The translations under genes were made by a program, and so were the position numbers. Shown piece by piece: positions 7,675 to 17,105 of a stretch of 64,000 nt of DNA. The stretch's first letter is position 1, and each line of letters opens with the position of its first letter. The notes under the pieces are model-generated. The model saw only the letters and a list, made by a program, of their open reading frames with translations. It had not been told where the DNA came from and searched no databases. The stretch covers positions 186,001 to 250,000 of the forward strand of contig NZ_JAGKJI010000004.1 of assembly GCF_020329485.1 (NCBI RefSeq), given 5' to 3'. This DNA comes from Bradyrhizobium cenepequi (GTDB taxonomy: Bacteria > Pseudomonadota > Alphaproteobacteria > Rhizobiales > Xanthobacteraceae).

Positions 7675-9893
7675 GCGATCTGCTTCGTCTGCTGGTTCCA
7701 GAGATGCCGGTAAATCATGCACTTCGAGAGCAACCGGTCGTGATGATCGACGTCGACGATCCGGCCGCGGTCGATCACCAGGATCTGGTTCGCGTCTGCA
7801 AGCATCGACAGCCGATGCGAGACGATAATGACGGTCCGTCCCTCGGCGATACGGCGCAGATTGCGCCGGATGATCATTTCGCTTTCGGAGTCGAGGGCGC
7901 TCGTTGCCTCGTCCAGGATCAGGATGCGCGGGTTGACGATGAGCGCCCTAGCAATCGCGAGGCGCTGCTTCTGTCCGCCCGACAGGTTCGAGGCATCCTC
8001 TTCCAGCATGGTGTCGAAGCCGCGCGGGAGCCGTTCGATGAATTCGTCCGCCCCTGCGAGCTGCGCAGCGCGGACGACCTCAGCAAAGGTCGCGTCGCGC
8101 TTCACGCAGGCGATATTGTCGCGAACCGTACCGCGAAACAGGAAATTATCCTGCAGGACCAATCCGAGATTTTGGCGCAGATGAGCGAGATCGAGTTCCC
8201 GCGAATCGTATCCATCAACGCGCAGCAGACCCTGCTGCACCGGATACATCCCGGAAATGAGCCGCGTTAGCGTAGTCTTGCCGGAGCCGCTTCGGCCGAC
8301 GATCCCGAATATCGACCCCGGGGCGATCGAGAACGAGACGTCATCCAGCGCTGGCGCTCCCTCGGATCCGTAGCGGAACGAGACATTTTCGAACTCGATC
8401 TTGCCGGCGAAGTCGGGCCGCAGCCCCTCGCGATTGCCGTCCCGTTCGGGCTTCTGGTTCATCACCTCGCCCAGCATTTTCACTGCCAAGGCGACTTCCT
8501 GATATTCATGAACCATCGTCACCAGCTGGACCAGCGGTCCTGACACACGCCCTGCCAACATGTTGAAAGCGACCAGCGCGCCGATGGTCATCTCGCCGCT
8601 GAAGACGTCGAGCGCGCCGAGCGAGATGATGCCCAGCGTCATCATCTTCTCGAGAAATCCGGTGGCCGACTGGGCGGCGGCGGAGATCTTTTCGACGCCG
8701 AACCGCATCGTCACCGACTGCGCACAGCGATCGTCCCAGACCCTGCCCTGCAGCGGCTCCATCGCCAGTGACTTCACCGTGCGCATGCCGTGCACGGTCT
8801 CGACCAACAGAGCCTGCCGCGCGCCTTCCGCCTGGTAGAGATTATAGAGACGGCGCCGGAACGGTCCCATCAGAAGCGCAACGACCAAGCCGCTTGCGGC
8901 AGTGAAAGCCAGCACCATGCAGGTCAATTTGAGACTGTAGAGCGCCAGCACCGGGATGAAGACGAAGAGTGACAGCGCGTCGAGCGTGGTCAGGAACAGG
9001 CGGCCGGTCAGGAACTCGCGAATTCGCGCCGCCTGTTGCATGTGCTTTACCAGGACGCCGGCCGAAATGTGCTCAAAGAAGGTGACGGGTAGGCCAAGGA
9101 GGTGACCGAACGTCTTGGTTGCTACCCGGATATCGACCTTGTTGGTCGCATAGAGCAAAAGATAGCGCCGCAGAAAGCCGAATATCGCGTCGAACGCCAG
9201 CGCGGCAGTCGCACCGGCTGCCAACACATAGAGCGTGGTGAAGCTCTCGTGCACGAGAACCTTGTCGATGACGAGTTGGAAGAATATCGGTATCGCGAGC
9301 CCCAGTGCATAGAGCATGATGGCGGCGATCGCGACGTCGACGAAGAGGCGCCACTGGCGGCCCAGTTCAGGGATGAACCAGCGGAGCCCGAAAACCGGCC
9401 GACTATCCGACGCAAGCCGCTCACGCTTGATCAGGATGGCCTCACCCTCCCATCGGGAGCAGAAAGTATCCCTGTCAACGATCAGAGGCTCGTCTCGGCG
9501 CTCGGCGAGCGGGTCGAACACGCTAACAGCTTCTGCGCCATCGGCGCCCTGCCCTGCCCCGAGAACGACGATCCAGTTGCCATTCGAAAGTCGGGCGAGG
9601 GCGGGATAGGCCTCTCCGAGCCGGAAAAGCGCACCCCAGTCGAGCTGCGTGCGAGTCGCGCGCAGCCCGGCCTCCTTCGCGATGCGCAGCAGCCGAGTTG
9701 TCGAAACGGGGACCCCGTCGACAGCGTAGCTATGCTTTAGACGCTCGACTGGCAGATCGACGCCGTGATAGGCGGCGATCTTTGCGAGGCATTGAAGCTC
9801 GGTCCGCGCGACCGGGTGCACGGCCTCTTCGGCACTCGCAGGCGGAGGTTCCGCGACCGCGAGCTCGGTTTCAACGGAAATTGCTTGAGACAT
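7671..9893 (-). CDS. Type I secretion ABC exporter with degenerate C39-like domain
   Basis: A 740-residue half-transporter. Residues about 35-160 form a C39 peptidase-like domain; at the site of the catalytic Cys (usual DCGxACL) the sequence reads RTELQCL, so the nucleophile is a Thr and the domain is probably a substrate-docking domain as in HlyB. Six transmembrane helices follow, then the nucleotide-binding domain with Walker A GRSGSGKTTL (about 530), signature LSGGQKQRLAIARAL (about 640), Walker B ILILDEATSALD (about 660) and an H-loop in IIVSHRLS. A GTG at 9923 is an alternative start. It should export an unprocessed protein with a C-terminal signal, together with the adjacent HlyD protein. 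Confidence 0.9.
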   Translation of the reverse strand: MSQAISVETELAVAEPPPASAEEAVHPVARTELQCLAKIAAYHGVDLPVERLKHSYAVDGVPVSTTRLLRIAKEAGLRATRTQLDWGALFRLGEAYPALARLSNGNWIVVLGAGQGADGAEAVSVFDPLAERRDEPLIVDRDTFCSRWEGEAILIKRERLASDSRPVFGLRWFIPELGRQWRLFVDVAIAAIMLYALGLAIPIFFQLVIDKVLVHESFTTLYVLAAGATAALAFDAIFGFLRRYLLLYATNKVDIRVATKTFGHLLGLPVTFFEHISAGVLVKHMQQAARIREFLTGRLFLTTLDALSLFVFIPVLALYSLKLTCMVLAFTAASGLVVALLMGPFRRRLYNLYQAEGARQALLVETVHGMRTVKSLAMEPLQGRVWDDRCAQSVTMRFGVEKISAAAQSATGFLEKMMTLGIISLGALDVFSGEMTIGALVAFNMLAGRVSGPLVQLVTMVHEYQEVALAVKMLGEVMNQKPERDGNREGLRPDFAGKIEFENVSFRYGSEGAPALDDVSFSIAPGSIFGIVGRSGSGKTTLTRLISGMYPVQQGLLRVDGYDSRELDLAHLRQNLGLVLQDNFLFRGTVRDNIACVKRDATFAEVVRAAQLAGADEFIERLPRGFDTMLEEDASNLSGGQKQRLAIARALIVNPRILILDEATSALDSESEMIIRRNLRRIAEGRTVIIVSHRLSMLADANQILVIDRGRIVDVDHHDRLLSKCMIYRHLWNQQTKQIA

Positions 9894-10197
9894 TCGGGAA
9901 TCGTGAGCTGCCAGGCGGATCACGTTCCGCCGAAGTGGTCTGGGGCTGTCCGCCCGGTGTTTTCGGCGGATTGCGCCGCACCGCGCCAGCGTCGACCAAT
10001 CCTTGCAGCGCGTTCTGCATCACCTCGACCGAGTTGGCGAACGACTCCACTGAAAAGATCAGCCTTTGCCGGAACACCTTTTTTGGTGCATTGTTGGCAT
10101 CACGTTCGGTCGGCGAAAGGCTGAACAGATCGACACGGACGATCGAGCCGCCAATGGTGATCTCGTCCACTCCGTCAGTATAGAGTTCAGCGTGCAT
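9871..10197 (-). CDS. Uncharacterised 108-residue protein upstream of the T1SS genes
   Basis: The ATG at 10197 is preceded by AGGAGG at ideal spacing and the 3' end overlaps the exporter start by 23 bases, both signs of a real translated first gene of the secretion operon. Residues 1-75 look like a small alpha/beta domain (strands in EITIGGSIVRVDLFSL and RQRLIFSV, then a helix with EVMQNALQGLVDAG); the tail is Pro/Ser-rich and probably disordered. There is no signal peptide or membrane segment. I do not recognise the family. It could be a chaperone or regulator of the exporter; this is inference from position only. Confidence 0.65.
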   Translation of the reverse strand: MHAELYTDGVDEITIGGSIVRVDLFSLSPTERDANNAPKKVFRQRLIFSVESFANSVEVMQNALQGLVDAGAVRRNPPKTPGGQPQTTSAERDPPGSSRFPNVSSNFR

Positions 10198-10856
10198 CAA
10201 AGCCTCCTATGCTGCCAACTTCGGCTTCAATCCGGCGTCGACTTGCAGCCAGGGGATCGACGCTTGCGATAGTCATTGTGCGACGTCCGCTCGGTCGAAA
10301 ACCAAACGGGCCGCTGTTGCCGCGATAGCGCCTGGCCACCACGGACTGGCGGGCGACCGGAATGCGGAGAGTATAGAAGCCATCAAATGAACCGCTCGAT
10401 TTTATCTTGGCATCTCCGACCACCCAAAATGGTCGATCCGGAAACCAGGCAATAAATAAAATCGCAGCAATTAAAAAGTCAATTAATTATAGCGCATTCC
10501 GCAAAATATATTATTCGCCATTATTAATCGGCCCATCTTGGTTCCCAAGCACGAAGCTCGGCGCTCGATCAAGAACTGGGCAATAAGCATGGATTTTCCT
10601 CAATAAAAACGCGATGAAATCGCCACGTCAGCGTCTCCGGGCACCAACATTTTTCTAATAAAATCCGCTAGCCGACACGTCGCCGACCAGCAAACACTCT
10701 CTCATAACCAACCAGTCTCAAACTAACCATTTCATTATTTAATTTGAACGAACGAACATTTTCTAGTATATTTATTTGAAAGCCTGGACATTCCGCGGCC
10801 TCACCAGACTTCTGCTGGCCCGGCAAATTTACAGGTGGCGGAGGCGAAAAAACCGA
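10198..10856. promoter_or_regulatory. 659-base divergent AT-rich intergenic region
   Basis: This gap separates the minus-strand secretion operon from the plus-strand wzc-like gene, so it must hold both promoters. Positions 10440-10780 are markedly AT-rich with runs such as AATTAATTATAG and TTATTTAATTTGAA. The ribosome site of the minus gene (AGGAGG) is at its left edge. I could not fix exact promoters. The composition fits a target for the H-NS-family proteins encoded nearby. Confidence 0.5.
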
Positions 10857-13184
10857 ATGCTCCAGAGCAATATGCTGCAAACTGATAGAATCCGCGGCCT
10901 AGCCCAAGATCCTGAAGGAGAGGGCGGCGGTATCGGTGAACTCATTGATACCGCCTTAGCATTCCTGCGACGTCATTGCGTGGTAGTTGCTCTAGCGGCA
11001 GCACTCGGAACAACCTCCGGTTTGATCTACCTGCGGATCACGCCACCGACCTATACAGCCCAGGTCCAGGTGCTCCTAGAAAACGCCACGGCGCAATTCA
11101 TCCAGCAGCAATCAGCCTTGGCCGAGCCGGCCTTAGATCGCAATCTCTTCGAAACTCAGGTGGAGATCCTCAAATCGAGAGGGATGGCGGTCCAGATCAT
11201 CAACCAGTTTAATCTCGCCGATGACCCCGATTTTAGTCAATCGCCGACGTCGCTGTCCTCCATGTGGCAGCGCGTTCGTAGTGTATTTGGGTCGTCTCAA
11301 TCGAACGATCCGCCACAGCCTTCGCGAATCGCGCCGCAGGACGGCATCATCACTGCGTTTCAGAATCGCGTTACCGTCAGCCGGATCAACCTTAGCAACC
11401 TCATCGACATCGGCTTTAGTTCAAGCAACCCAATACGGGCGGCCGAGATCGCCAACGCAATCGCGAGTGCCTATCTTGCCGACCAGGAGAAAGCGAGGCT
11501 GGAGACAAACCGCCGAACAAGGGACTGGATGCAGGAAAGGCTTCGGGAGCTCGGAGGGCAGGCGCTCGCGGCAGAACGCGCGGTCAGTGCCTACAAGTCC
11601 AAGAACAATCTCGTTTCCACGGGAGGAAGGCCGATCGACGAGCAGCAGGTCTCTGAGCTCAACAGCCGGTTGGTCGCTGCTCGCGCGCAAGCGTCCGAGG
11701 CGTTGGCCAAATTGAACCGCTACGAGGCCATCCTGGACGCCAATCCGGCGAACTCATCATCGATCGGCAATCTGGACACCGCGGGCGCCGATGCACTCAG
11801 CAGCCCCATTATCAACAGTCTTCGCCAACAATATCTTGAACTCGAACGACGCGTCGCCGAATGGGGACCGCGTTTTGGCCGCGACCACTCCGCGGTTGTC
11901 AATTTGCGCAATCGTATGCGTGAGGTCCGAGGCTCGATCCTCGATGAAGTCAAGAGGTATGCAGAGACGAGTCGAAGTGAACTCGAGGTGGCCAAGCAGC
12001 GACAGCAGGAGATTGAGAAGCAACTATCCGAGGCGGTAGAGCAGTCGCGATCGACCAACATGGCTGAGATTACGATCCGCGAGTTGGAGAGCAAGGCAAA
12101 AAGCTTGCGCAGCCTGCACGATACATTCCTGCAACGTTTTGTCGGCACAACTCAGCAGGAAAGTTTTCCCATTGCGCAGGCCCGGGTGATGTATCCGGCC
12201 ATGCCACCGCAGAGCAAGAGCAAACCGAAAGGCGCTTTGGTCATGGCGCTAAGTCTATTCGGTGGACTTGGGCTGGGCCTGGGGCTTAGCCTGTTCAGGG
12301 AAGTGATGGATCGCGTATTCCGTACGTCCGCGCAGATCGAGTCGGTGCTCGGATTGCCTTGTCTGTCGCTGGTGCCGGCGCTGCGGGCGGAGAAGCCGTT
12401 GACCTCAAGCACAGCGTCATGGAACTCCGGCCCCGACATGCGGCAACGAAAGATCTCCGCAGGTTCGACATTTCACAGGACCATCGTCGGCAAGCCATTA
12501 TCTCGGTACGCCGAGTCAATCCGCACAATCAAACTCGCCATAGACCTCAATCCCAGCAAAGCCTCCAATCAGGTGATTGGCATCACCTCGGCCCTGCCGA
12601 ACGAGGGCAAGACGACGATCGCAGCCTCGCTCGCCCAGCTTATGGCTCATTGTGGCAAGAGCGTCATCGTCGTCGATTGCGACCTCCGAAACCCGTCGCT
12701 TTCCGCCAGCCTCGCCACAAACGCGACCACGGGCATCGTAGACATCATCAACCACGGGAGGCAGATCGACGAGGTAATCTGGCGGGATCCAAAAACAAAT
12801 CTGGCATTCCTCCCCGCCATCAGCCTGACACCGGTTCTGCACACCAGCGAGATGCTGGCAGCGGATTCGATGCGTAAGCTCTTCGAGCAGCTGCGATCGA
12901 CGTATGATTATGTCATCGTCGATCTTCCACCGCTGACCCCCCTGGTCGATGTCCGTTCGACGACCAGCTTCATCGACTGCTACGTGCTGGTGGTGGAATG
13001 GGGACAGACGAAAGTTGAGGTGGTCAAGCACGCGTTGCACACCGCCCCCAATATCCACGAGTGCCTGATCGGAGCGGTTCTCAACAAGACCGACATCAAG
13101 ATGATGACTCGCTACGACACGCACCGCAGCGACTACTATCGGGATGATCACTACATCCGTTATGGGCTGACCGGCTCCAACTGA
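10857..13184 (+). CDS. Polysaccharide co-polymerase / tyrosine autokinase (Wzc/ExoP-like)
   Basis: A 775-residue bacterial tyrosine kinase. A Wzz domain starts with a transmembrane helix at about residues 36-58, a long periplasmic coiled coil with a GNVR-type region follows, and the second helix (about 459-480) has the Pro-rich entry MPPQSKSKPKG. The cytoplasmic kinase carries Walker A in SALPNEGKTTIAASL (about 578-592), Walker A' VIVVDCDLRNP and Walker B VIVDLPPL. The last 25 residues hold five tyrosines, the autophosphorylation cluster. It sets chain length and export of polysaccharide with the Wza protein. I chose the ATG at 10857 (GGAGG about 12 bases upstream); a TTG at 10776 or an ATG at 10872 are alternatives. 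Confidence 0.92.
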   Translation: MLQSNMLQTDRIRGLAQDPEGEGGGIGELIDTALAFLRRHCVVVALAAALGTTSGLIYLRITPPTYTAQVQVLLENATAQFIQQQSALAEPALDRNLFETQVEILKSRGMAVQIINQFNLADDPDFSQSPTSLSSMWQRVRSVFGSSQSNDPPQPSRIAPQDGIITAFQNRVTVSRINLSNLIDIGFSSSNPIRAAEIANAIASAYLADQEKARLETNRRTRDWMQERLRELGGQALAAERAVSAYKSKNNLVSTGGRPIDEQQVSELNSRLVAARAQASEALAKLNRYEAILDANPANSSSIGNLDTAGADALSSPIINSLRQQYLELERRVAEWGPRFGRDHSAVVNLRNRMREVRGSILDEVKRYAETSRSELEVAKQRQQEIEKQLSEAVEQSRSTNMAEITIRELESKAKSLRSLHDTFLQRFVGTTQQESFPIAQARVMYPAMPPQSKSKPKGALVMALSLFGGLGLGLGLSLFREVMDRVFRTSAQIESVLGLPCLSLVPALRAEKPLTSSTASWNSGPDMRQRKISAGSTFHRTIVGKPLSRYAESIRTIKLAIDLNPSKASNQVIGITSALPNEGKTTIAASLAQLMAHCGKSVIVVDCDLRNPSLSASLATNATTGIVDIINHGRQIDEVIWRDPKTNLAFLPAISLTPVLHTSEMLAADSMRKLFEQLRSTYDYVIVDLPPLTPLVDVRSTTSFIDCYVLVVEWGQTKVEVVKHALHTAPNIHECLIGAVLNKTDIKMMTRYDTHRSDYYRDDHYIRYGLTGSN

Positions 13185-13334
13185 ACGGATTCGACCCCTC
13201 TGCCTACGAGTGGCGCCCCCCGCCAAACTATGTTGCATATCGGCAACAAGCGCCGGTTGCGTTCAGGTTGACGCAATGATTCCCTAGCCTGAATCATTCA
13301 TTAATGTACTTTACCTATACTCTACCAGGTCGAC

Positions 13335-14612
13335 TTGGGGATATTCACCATTATTGCGCTGCAAACATGCGGGAGGATCGCTGCTGGTCTCCTGGCGCTA
13401 TGTTGCGCCGGGTGCATCATGACGCCCGGGTCCGGCCCGTTGGCGACCGATGTCCGAACGGCGTCGGAAGGACTTGAGCCCGCCGCCCTCCCCTACGCCC
13501 TGGTCAAGCTGACGCCTGAGGTTGTCGAGGTTCTCGGCCGCTATACACCAAGGCTGTCCTCGGCCTTTGCCGACAGGGCGCCGGCGAAGTCGTTCCGCTT
13601 CGGCATAGGCGACACGGTCAGTATCACCATCTTCGAGTCTGCAGCCGGCGGGCTGTTTACGTCGGAGGCCGGCGTCCGCGCCGGCAACTTCGTCACCGTT
13701 CCAAACCAAGCGGTGGACGAGAGGGGCTATATCGCCGTTCCGTACGCCGGCACGATCCGGGCGTTGGGCCGCACCCCCTCGGAGATCCGAGATGACATCA
13801 CCGACAAGCTCAAGGGCCGAGCCCTTGAACCGCAAGTCGTCGTGGCCGTGGCCGAGCAGAACACGTCCCTTGTCAGCGTGCTTGGCGACGTACGTACGGC
13901 AGGCCGCTTTCGCGCGAGCCCGTCCGCCGAGCGCATCATCGATGCCATCGCCCGCGCCGGCGGACCTGTCACGCAAGGCTATGACATGTGGGTGTCGCTC
14001 GAGCGCAAGGGGCACCGCGCAAGCGTCCCGTTTGGCGCATTGATGTACGAGCCTTCCAACAACATCTATGTGTTGCCGAACGACGTCATCTATCTCTACA
14101 GCCAGCCGCAGACCTTCGTCGCGTTCGGCGCCTCCGGCCTTCAGGGGCAATTCAAGTTCGATGCGTGGCGCATCTCGCTGGCCGAGGCAGTAGGCAAGCA
14201 GGGTGGCATGAACGACGGATTGGCCGATCCGTCGTCCGTCTTCCTGTATCGCGGTGAGACGCGCGAAGTGGCCCAGCAAATGGGCGTCGATTGCAGACCC
14301 TTTAAGGGCCCGATCATTCCCATCATTTATCTGATCAATTTCCGCGATCCTTCGGGTTATTTCCTCGCTCAAACTTTCGAAATGCGGAACAAGGACGTCA
14401 TCTACACGTCCAACTCCCCTATCGTCGAGACCACCAAGTTCCTGAATTTCCTGCGAACGATCATGGCCACGGCAAACGACCCGATCATCTACGCGACCAA
14501 CGGCTACGCTCTCAAGGCCGCCACCGCGGGCCAACCAAGCACGGTGATCACGACACCGACGCCAATTACTTCACCATCGGTCACAGTTACTACACCAGCG
14601 ATCGCTCAGTGA
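13335..14612 (+). CDS. Wza/ExoF-type polysaccharide export lipoprotein
   Basis: A 425-residue protein with a signal peptide ending in the lipobox LCCAGC, so it should be lipidated and sit in the outer membrane. A polysaccharide-export domain (FRFGIGDTVSITIFE, residues about 90-180) is followed by SLBB domains (VSVLGDVRTAGRFRA onward). The start seems to be a TTG at 13335; no ATG upstream of the lipobox exists and the first ATG after it would remove the signal. The C-terminal 35 residues are Thr/Pro-rich. It forms the export channel working with the Wzc-like protein 150 bases upstream. Confidence 0.9.
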   Translation: MGIFTIIALQTCGRIAAGLLALCCAGCIMTPGSGPLATDVRTASEGLEPAALPYALVKLTPEVVEVLGRYTPRLSSAFADRAPAKSFRFGIGDTVSITIFESAAGGLFTSEAGVRAGNFVTVPNQAVDERGYIAVPYAGTIRALGRTPSEIRDDITDKLKGRALEPQVVVAVAEQNTSLVSVLGDVRTAGRFRASPSAERIIDAIARAGGPVTQGYDMWVSLERKGHRASVPFGALMYEPSNNIYVLPNDVIYLYSQPQTFVAFGASGLQGQFKFDAWRISLAEAVGKQGGMNDGLADPSSVFLYRGETREVAQQMGVDCRPFKGPIIPIIYLINFRDPSGYFLAQTFEMRNKDVIYTSNSPIVETTKFLNFLRTIMATANDPIIYATNGYALKAATAGQPSTVITTPTPITSPSVTVTTPAIAQ

Positions 14613-15001
14613 TACGACGGGCTTACGCCGGCGACGCTGCAGGCACGGCATGATCTCCAAGGGAGATCATACGTGATCAGGAGGCTCTGGGCCAGCGATG
14701 CCGAGCAAAGAAAGCCTGCTTCCAACTGATTGCGTGCGGATCTGCGATCTAATTCTCGACGATTGGAATCGGTGAGCCGGAAGCGCGCGCGAGCCTGGAT
14801 GCGCCGCGGCGCCGCGCTCACATCGAGAAGTTGGATCGCTTGGCCCCCACCGCCCTAAGGCGGACGCGATCAGAGTGCGCTCGAGGAACGATCACACATT
14901 TAATTCATTTAATTTCGCCAATTTATCGTTGCCCTATTTAATATTTTATTATACATTAAAAAATGGTTAAGTCAGGCCACGTGTGATCATTTCAGCCAGC
15001 C
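14613..15001. promoter_or_regulatory. 389-base gap with a perfect 9-bp inverted repeat and AT-rich promoter region
   Basis: An inverted repeat (ATGATCTCC, 3-base loop, GGAGATCAT) occupies 14650-14670, 38 bases after the export gene stop. It lacks a T-tract, so it is either a transcript-stabilising hairpin or an operator. From 14890 to 14975 the DNA is very AT-rich (repeated ATTTAAT words), immediately upstream of the glycosyl-phosphotransferase gene, a likely promoter or nucleoid-protein site. Confidence 0.45.
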
Positions 15002-16480
15002 ATGAATTTCATAACCCGCAATATTGCAGCGGACGTCCACGGCGAGTTTGCCGCTCGTAACTTCAGTCCACCGCTGAAGTCAGAACGAAAATGGCCGATT
15101 CGCTATCGTTCCATCGAGTTGCTCGCGACCTGCAGCGATATCGCGATCATCCTGATCGCCAGCATGCTTTCTACACTGCTTTACCGGCTCTACGCTGGCG
15201 ACACCGCGGCCGATATCAGTAAGGCGGTAGGTTCCGCGATCGTCGTCTCGGCACTCTATGTTTCGTTGCTGAAGATGCAAGGCATGTACCGGCCGCCTGA
15301 GCTTCTCGCGCTTCGCCGTCAAACTCACGCCGTTTGCCTCTCCTGGATGTCCGTGTTCGTTCTGCTCAGCGGAGCCGTTGGCGCCCTGAACATTAGTGCC
15401 GAACTCTCCCGCGGCGCCGGCGCGGCCTTTGCTGTTGCCGGCCTGGCGATGCTGATCGGAAACCGGGTCATCACGAGAGCCCTGCTCCTGAAAGGCCTCA
15501 ACGACCGAAAATTTTCCGGTGGCAATGTGGTACTGATCACGGACCAGGCGCAGTCGCGTGACACGGGACTGGCGCAGGCGCTCACGTCACTGGGATTTCG
15601 GTTGACCGGACATTTCAGCCTGCCTCGGCCGGGTGCCAGTTCAAGTCACCGCAAGCGCCTTAGCGCTCTTGTCGTCCAGCACGCACGCGGCTTCGACCTC
15701 GAAGAAATCATTGTGGAGGCGGATCCGAACCGGTGGCGCGAATTGCGCGAGTTCGTTGCCGAGCTGAGGGTCTTGCCGTTTCCGGTCGTCTTCGTTCCGG
15801 TCGGAGCTGCGTCGGAGATGCTCGCACAACCGACACGCGATCTTGGAAGCGCCATAGGTGTTGAAGTCCAACGCGGGCCTCTCACCCCAATTGAACGGGC
15901 TGCCAAGCGATGCATTGACCTGATCGGCGCTGGAATCTGCCTGATCACATTGGCGCCGCTGCTGGCCGCAGTTGCCGTCATGATCAAGCTGGACTCGCCG
16001 GGCCCCATTCTCTTCAGGCAGCAACGCTGCGGCTTCAACGGCCGGAGCTTTGCGATCTACAAGTTTCGCACGATGCGGGTGCTGGAGAATGGGCCTTCGG
16101 TGACCCAAGCCGTGGCCGCCGACAGCCGCGTGACCCGGATTGGCAAATGGCTGCGCAGGACGAGCATAGATGAGCTGCCCCAGCTTCTAAATGTGCTGGA
16201 AGGGAGCATGTCTCTGATCGGTCCACGACCGCATGCGATGGCGCACGACAGTCAATTCGACAAGGCGGTCCAGCACTACGCCTTCCGGCGGCGGGTCAAG
16301 CCTGGGCTCACCGGTTGGGCACAAATCCATGGCTGCCGCGGTCCGACGCCCACAACGGACCTGATCGAGCAACGCGTCGAATACGACCTGTGGTACATCG
16401 ACAATTGGAGTCTACGATTGGACCTCGCAATTCTCCTTCGGACCCCAATGGAGGTATTGCGAGCGCGCAACGCTTTCTAG
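15002..16480 (+). CDS. Undecaprenyl-phosphate glycosyl-1-phosphate transferase (WcaJ/ExoY-like)
   Basis: A 492-residue polyisoprenyl-phosphate hexose-1-phosphate transferase that loads the first sugar of the repeat unit onto undecaprenyl phosphate. The N-terminal half has four or five membrane helices and a CoA-binding-like Rossmann domain. The catalytic C-terminal domain (about 295-492) contains the re-entrant helix KRCIDLIGAGICLITLAPLL, DSPGPILFRQQRCG, the KFRTMR motif, the IDELPQLLNVLEGSMSLIGPRP signature with the catalytic Asp-Glu pair, and PGLTGWAQ. Length and order are those of the WcaJ family. It initiates the polysaccharide assembled by the neighbouring export genes. Confidence 0.93.
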   Translation: MNFITRNIAADVHGEFAARNFSPPLKSERKWPIRYRSIELLATCSDIAIILIASMLSTLLYRLYAGDTAADISKAVGSAIVVSALYVSLLKMQGMYRPPELLALRRQTHAVCLSWMSVFVLLSGAVGALNISAELSRGAGAAFAVAGLAMLIGNRVITRALLLKGLNDRKFSGGNVVLITDQAQSRDTGLAQALTSLGFRLTGHFSLPRPGASSSHRKRLSALVVQHARGFDLEEIIVEADPNRWRELREFVAELRVLPFPVVFVPVGAASEMLAQPTRDLGSAIGVEVQRGPLTPIERAAKRCIDLIGAGICLITLAPLLAAVAVMIKLDSPGPILFRQQRCGFNGRSFAIYKFRTMRVLENGPSVTQAVAADSRVTRIGKWLRRTSIDELPQLLNVLEGSMSLIGPRPHAMAHDSQFDKAVQHYAFRRRVKPGLTGWAQIHGCRGPTPTTDLIEQRVEYDLWYIDNWSLRLDLAILLRTPMEVLRARNAF

Positions 16481-16585
16481 AGCGCATTGCGGTTCTTGCT
16501 TGAATCAGGCCGACGCTCCAACCCCTTGCCTTGACGCGTTTTCTTTACGCGACCCGGTGTCTATCTCGCTGGAGAACGGCTCTAG
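16477..16585. repeat. Intergenic repeat with 7-bp inverted ends (CTAGAGC/GCTCTAG)
   Basis: The stop codon of the glycosyl-phosphotransferase lies inside the left end of a roughly 109-base element bounded by CTAGAGC and GCTCTAG. The core TTGACGCGTTTTCTTTACGCGA resembles a widely dispersed Bradyrhizobium intergenic repeat that I recall from other genomes. It may serve as a transcription end between this gene and the convergent H-NS gene. Confidence 0.45.
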
Positions 16586-16736
16586 GTGCGCCGGATCGAA
16601 GCCGCTCCCGGCGGGGGTCGCCCGAATGAATGCAAGATCGTTCAAGCCCGAATGACATGTCCTGCATGTCCTGCCGGGCCACTGTTTGCGTCATCCTGAT
16701 GATCGAGGATTCGCTTTCCAGGAACGCTCTCCAGGA

Positions 16737-17105
16737 TCAGGCGCGCTGCCGGACCTTGGAGCCGCTGTTGCTGATCCGGAACTCTTCGATCTTCTTGCCT
16801 GACTTCATCGCGGCGACGAGCCATCGCGGTAGCTTGCCACGTCCCGACCAGGTCTCAGAGGTCTTAGGATTGCGGTATTTCGGCAGCACCCTCGGATATT
16901 TCCGCCGCGGCTTCCCGGCTGGGAGTGCGCGTGCATCGTCCGGCTCGCGCGTGGCCGCCACGCCCCGGCTAAGAACCGCCAACCGCTTCTCGAGTTCGCG
17001 CTTCTCTGCTTCGATTCGAGCCGACAATATCGCGCTGATCTCCTCATGAAGCGACCAGAGATCATCTAGAGACATGGACTTTAGTTCGATTTCTTTCGCC
17101 GACAT
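16737..17105 (-). CDS. H-NS-family nucleoid-associated protein (copy 1)
   Basis: A 122-residue protein. The N-terminal half is a coiled-coil oligomerisation helix (LDDLWSLHEEISAILSARIEAEKRELEKRL), the middle is a basic linker (KPRRKYPRVLPKYRNP), and the C-terminal DNA-binding domain carries TWSGRGKLPRWL, the alphaproteobacterial H-NS/HvrA version of the AT-hook-like loop. Such proteins bind AT-rich DNA in the minor groove and silence or bridge it. It faces away from a second copy at 17843. In the usual motif the residue after GRGK is Q; here it is L. Confidence 0.88.
   Translation of the reverse strand: MSAKEIELKSMSLDDLWSLHEEISAILSARIEAEKRELEKRLAVLSRGVAATREPDDARALPAGKPRRKYPRVLPKYRNPKTSETWSGRGKLPRWLVAAMKSGKKIEEFRISNSGSKVRQRA

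Noticed and set aside
10187..10276. A 29-codon minus-strand frame ending VGSIGG-FDAR beside a C39-like exporter, reminiscent of a double-glycine leader peptide
   Set aside because: Only four residues follow the Gly-Gly, it has no clear ribosome site, the exporter's C39 domain lacks its catalytic Cys, and the frame overlaps the ribosome site of the next gene.
13398..14534. A 378-codon minus-strand open frame antisense to the export lipoprotein gene
   Set aside because: Its composition is that of a shadow frame, and the plus strand encodes a well-conserved Wza-type protein.
14606..14821. A 71-codon minus-strand frame after the export gene
   Set aside because: It has no ribosome site or family match, and includes the inverted repeat at 14650-14670, so it is better seen as non-coding.
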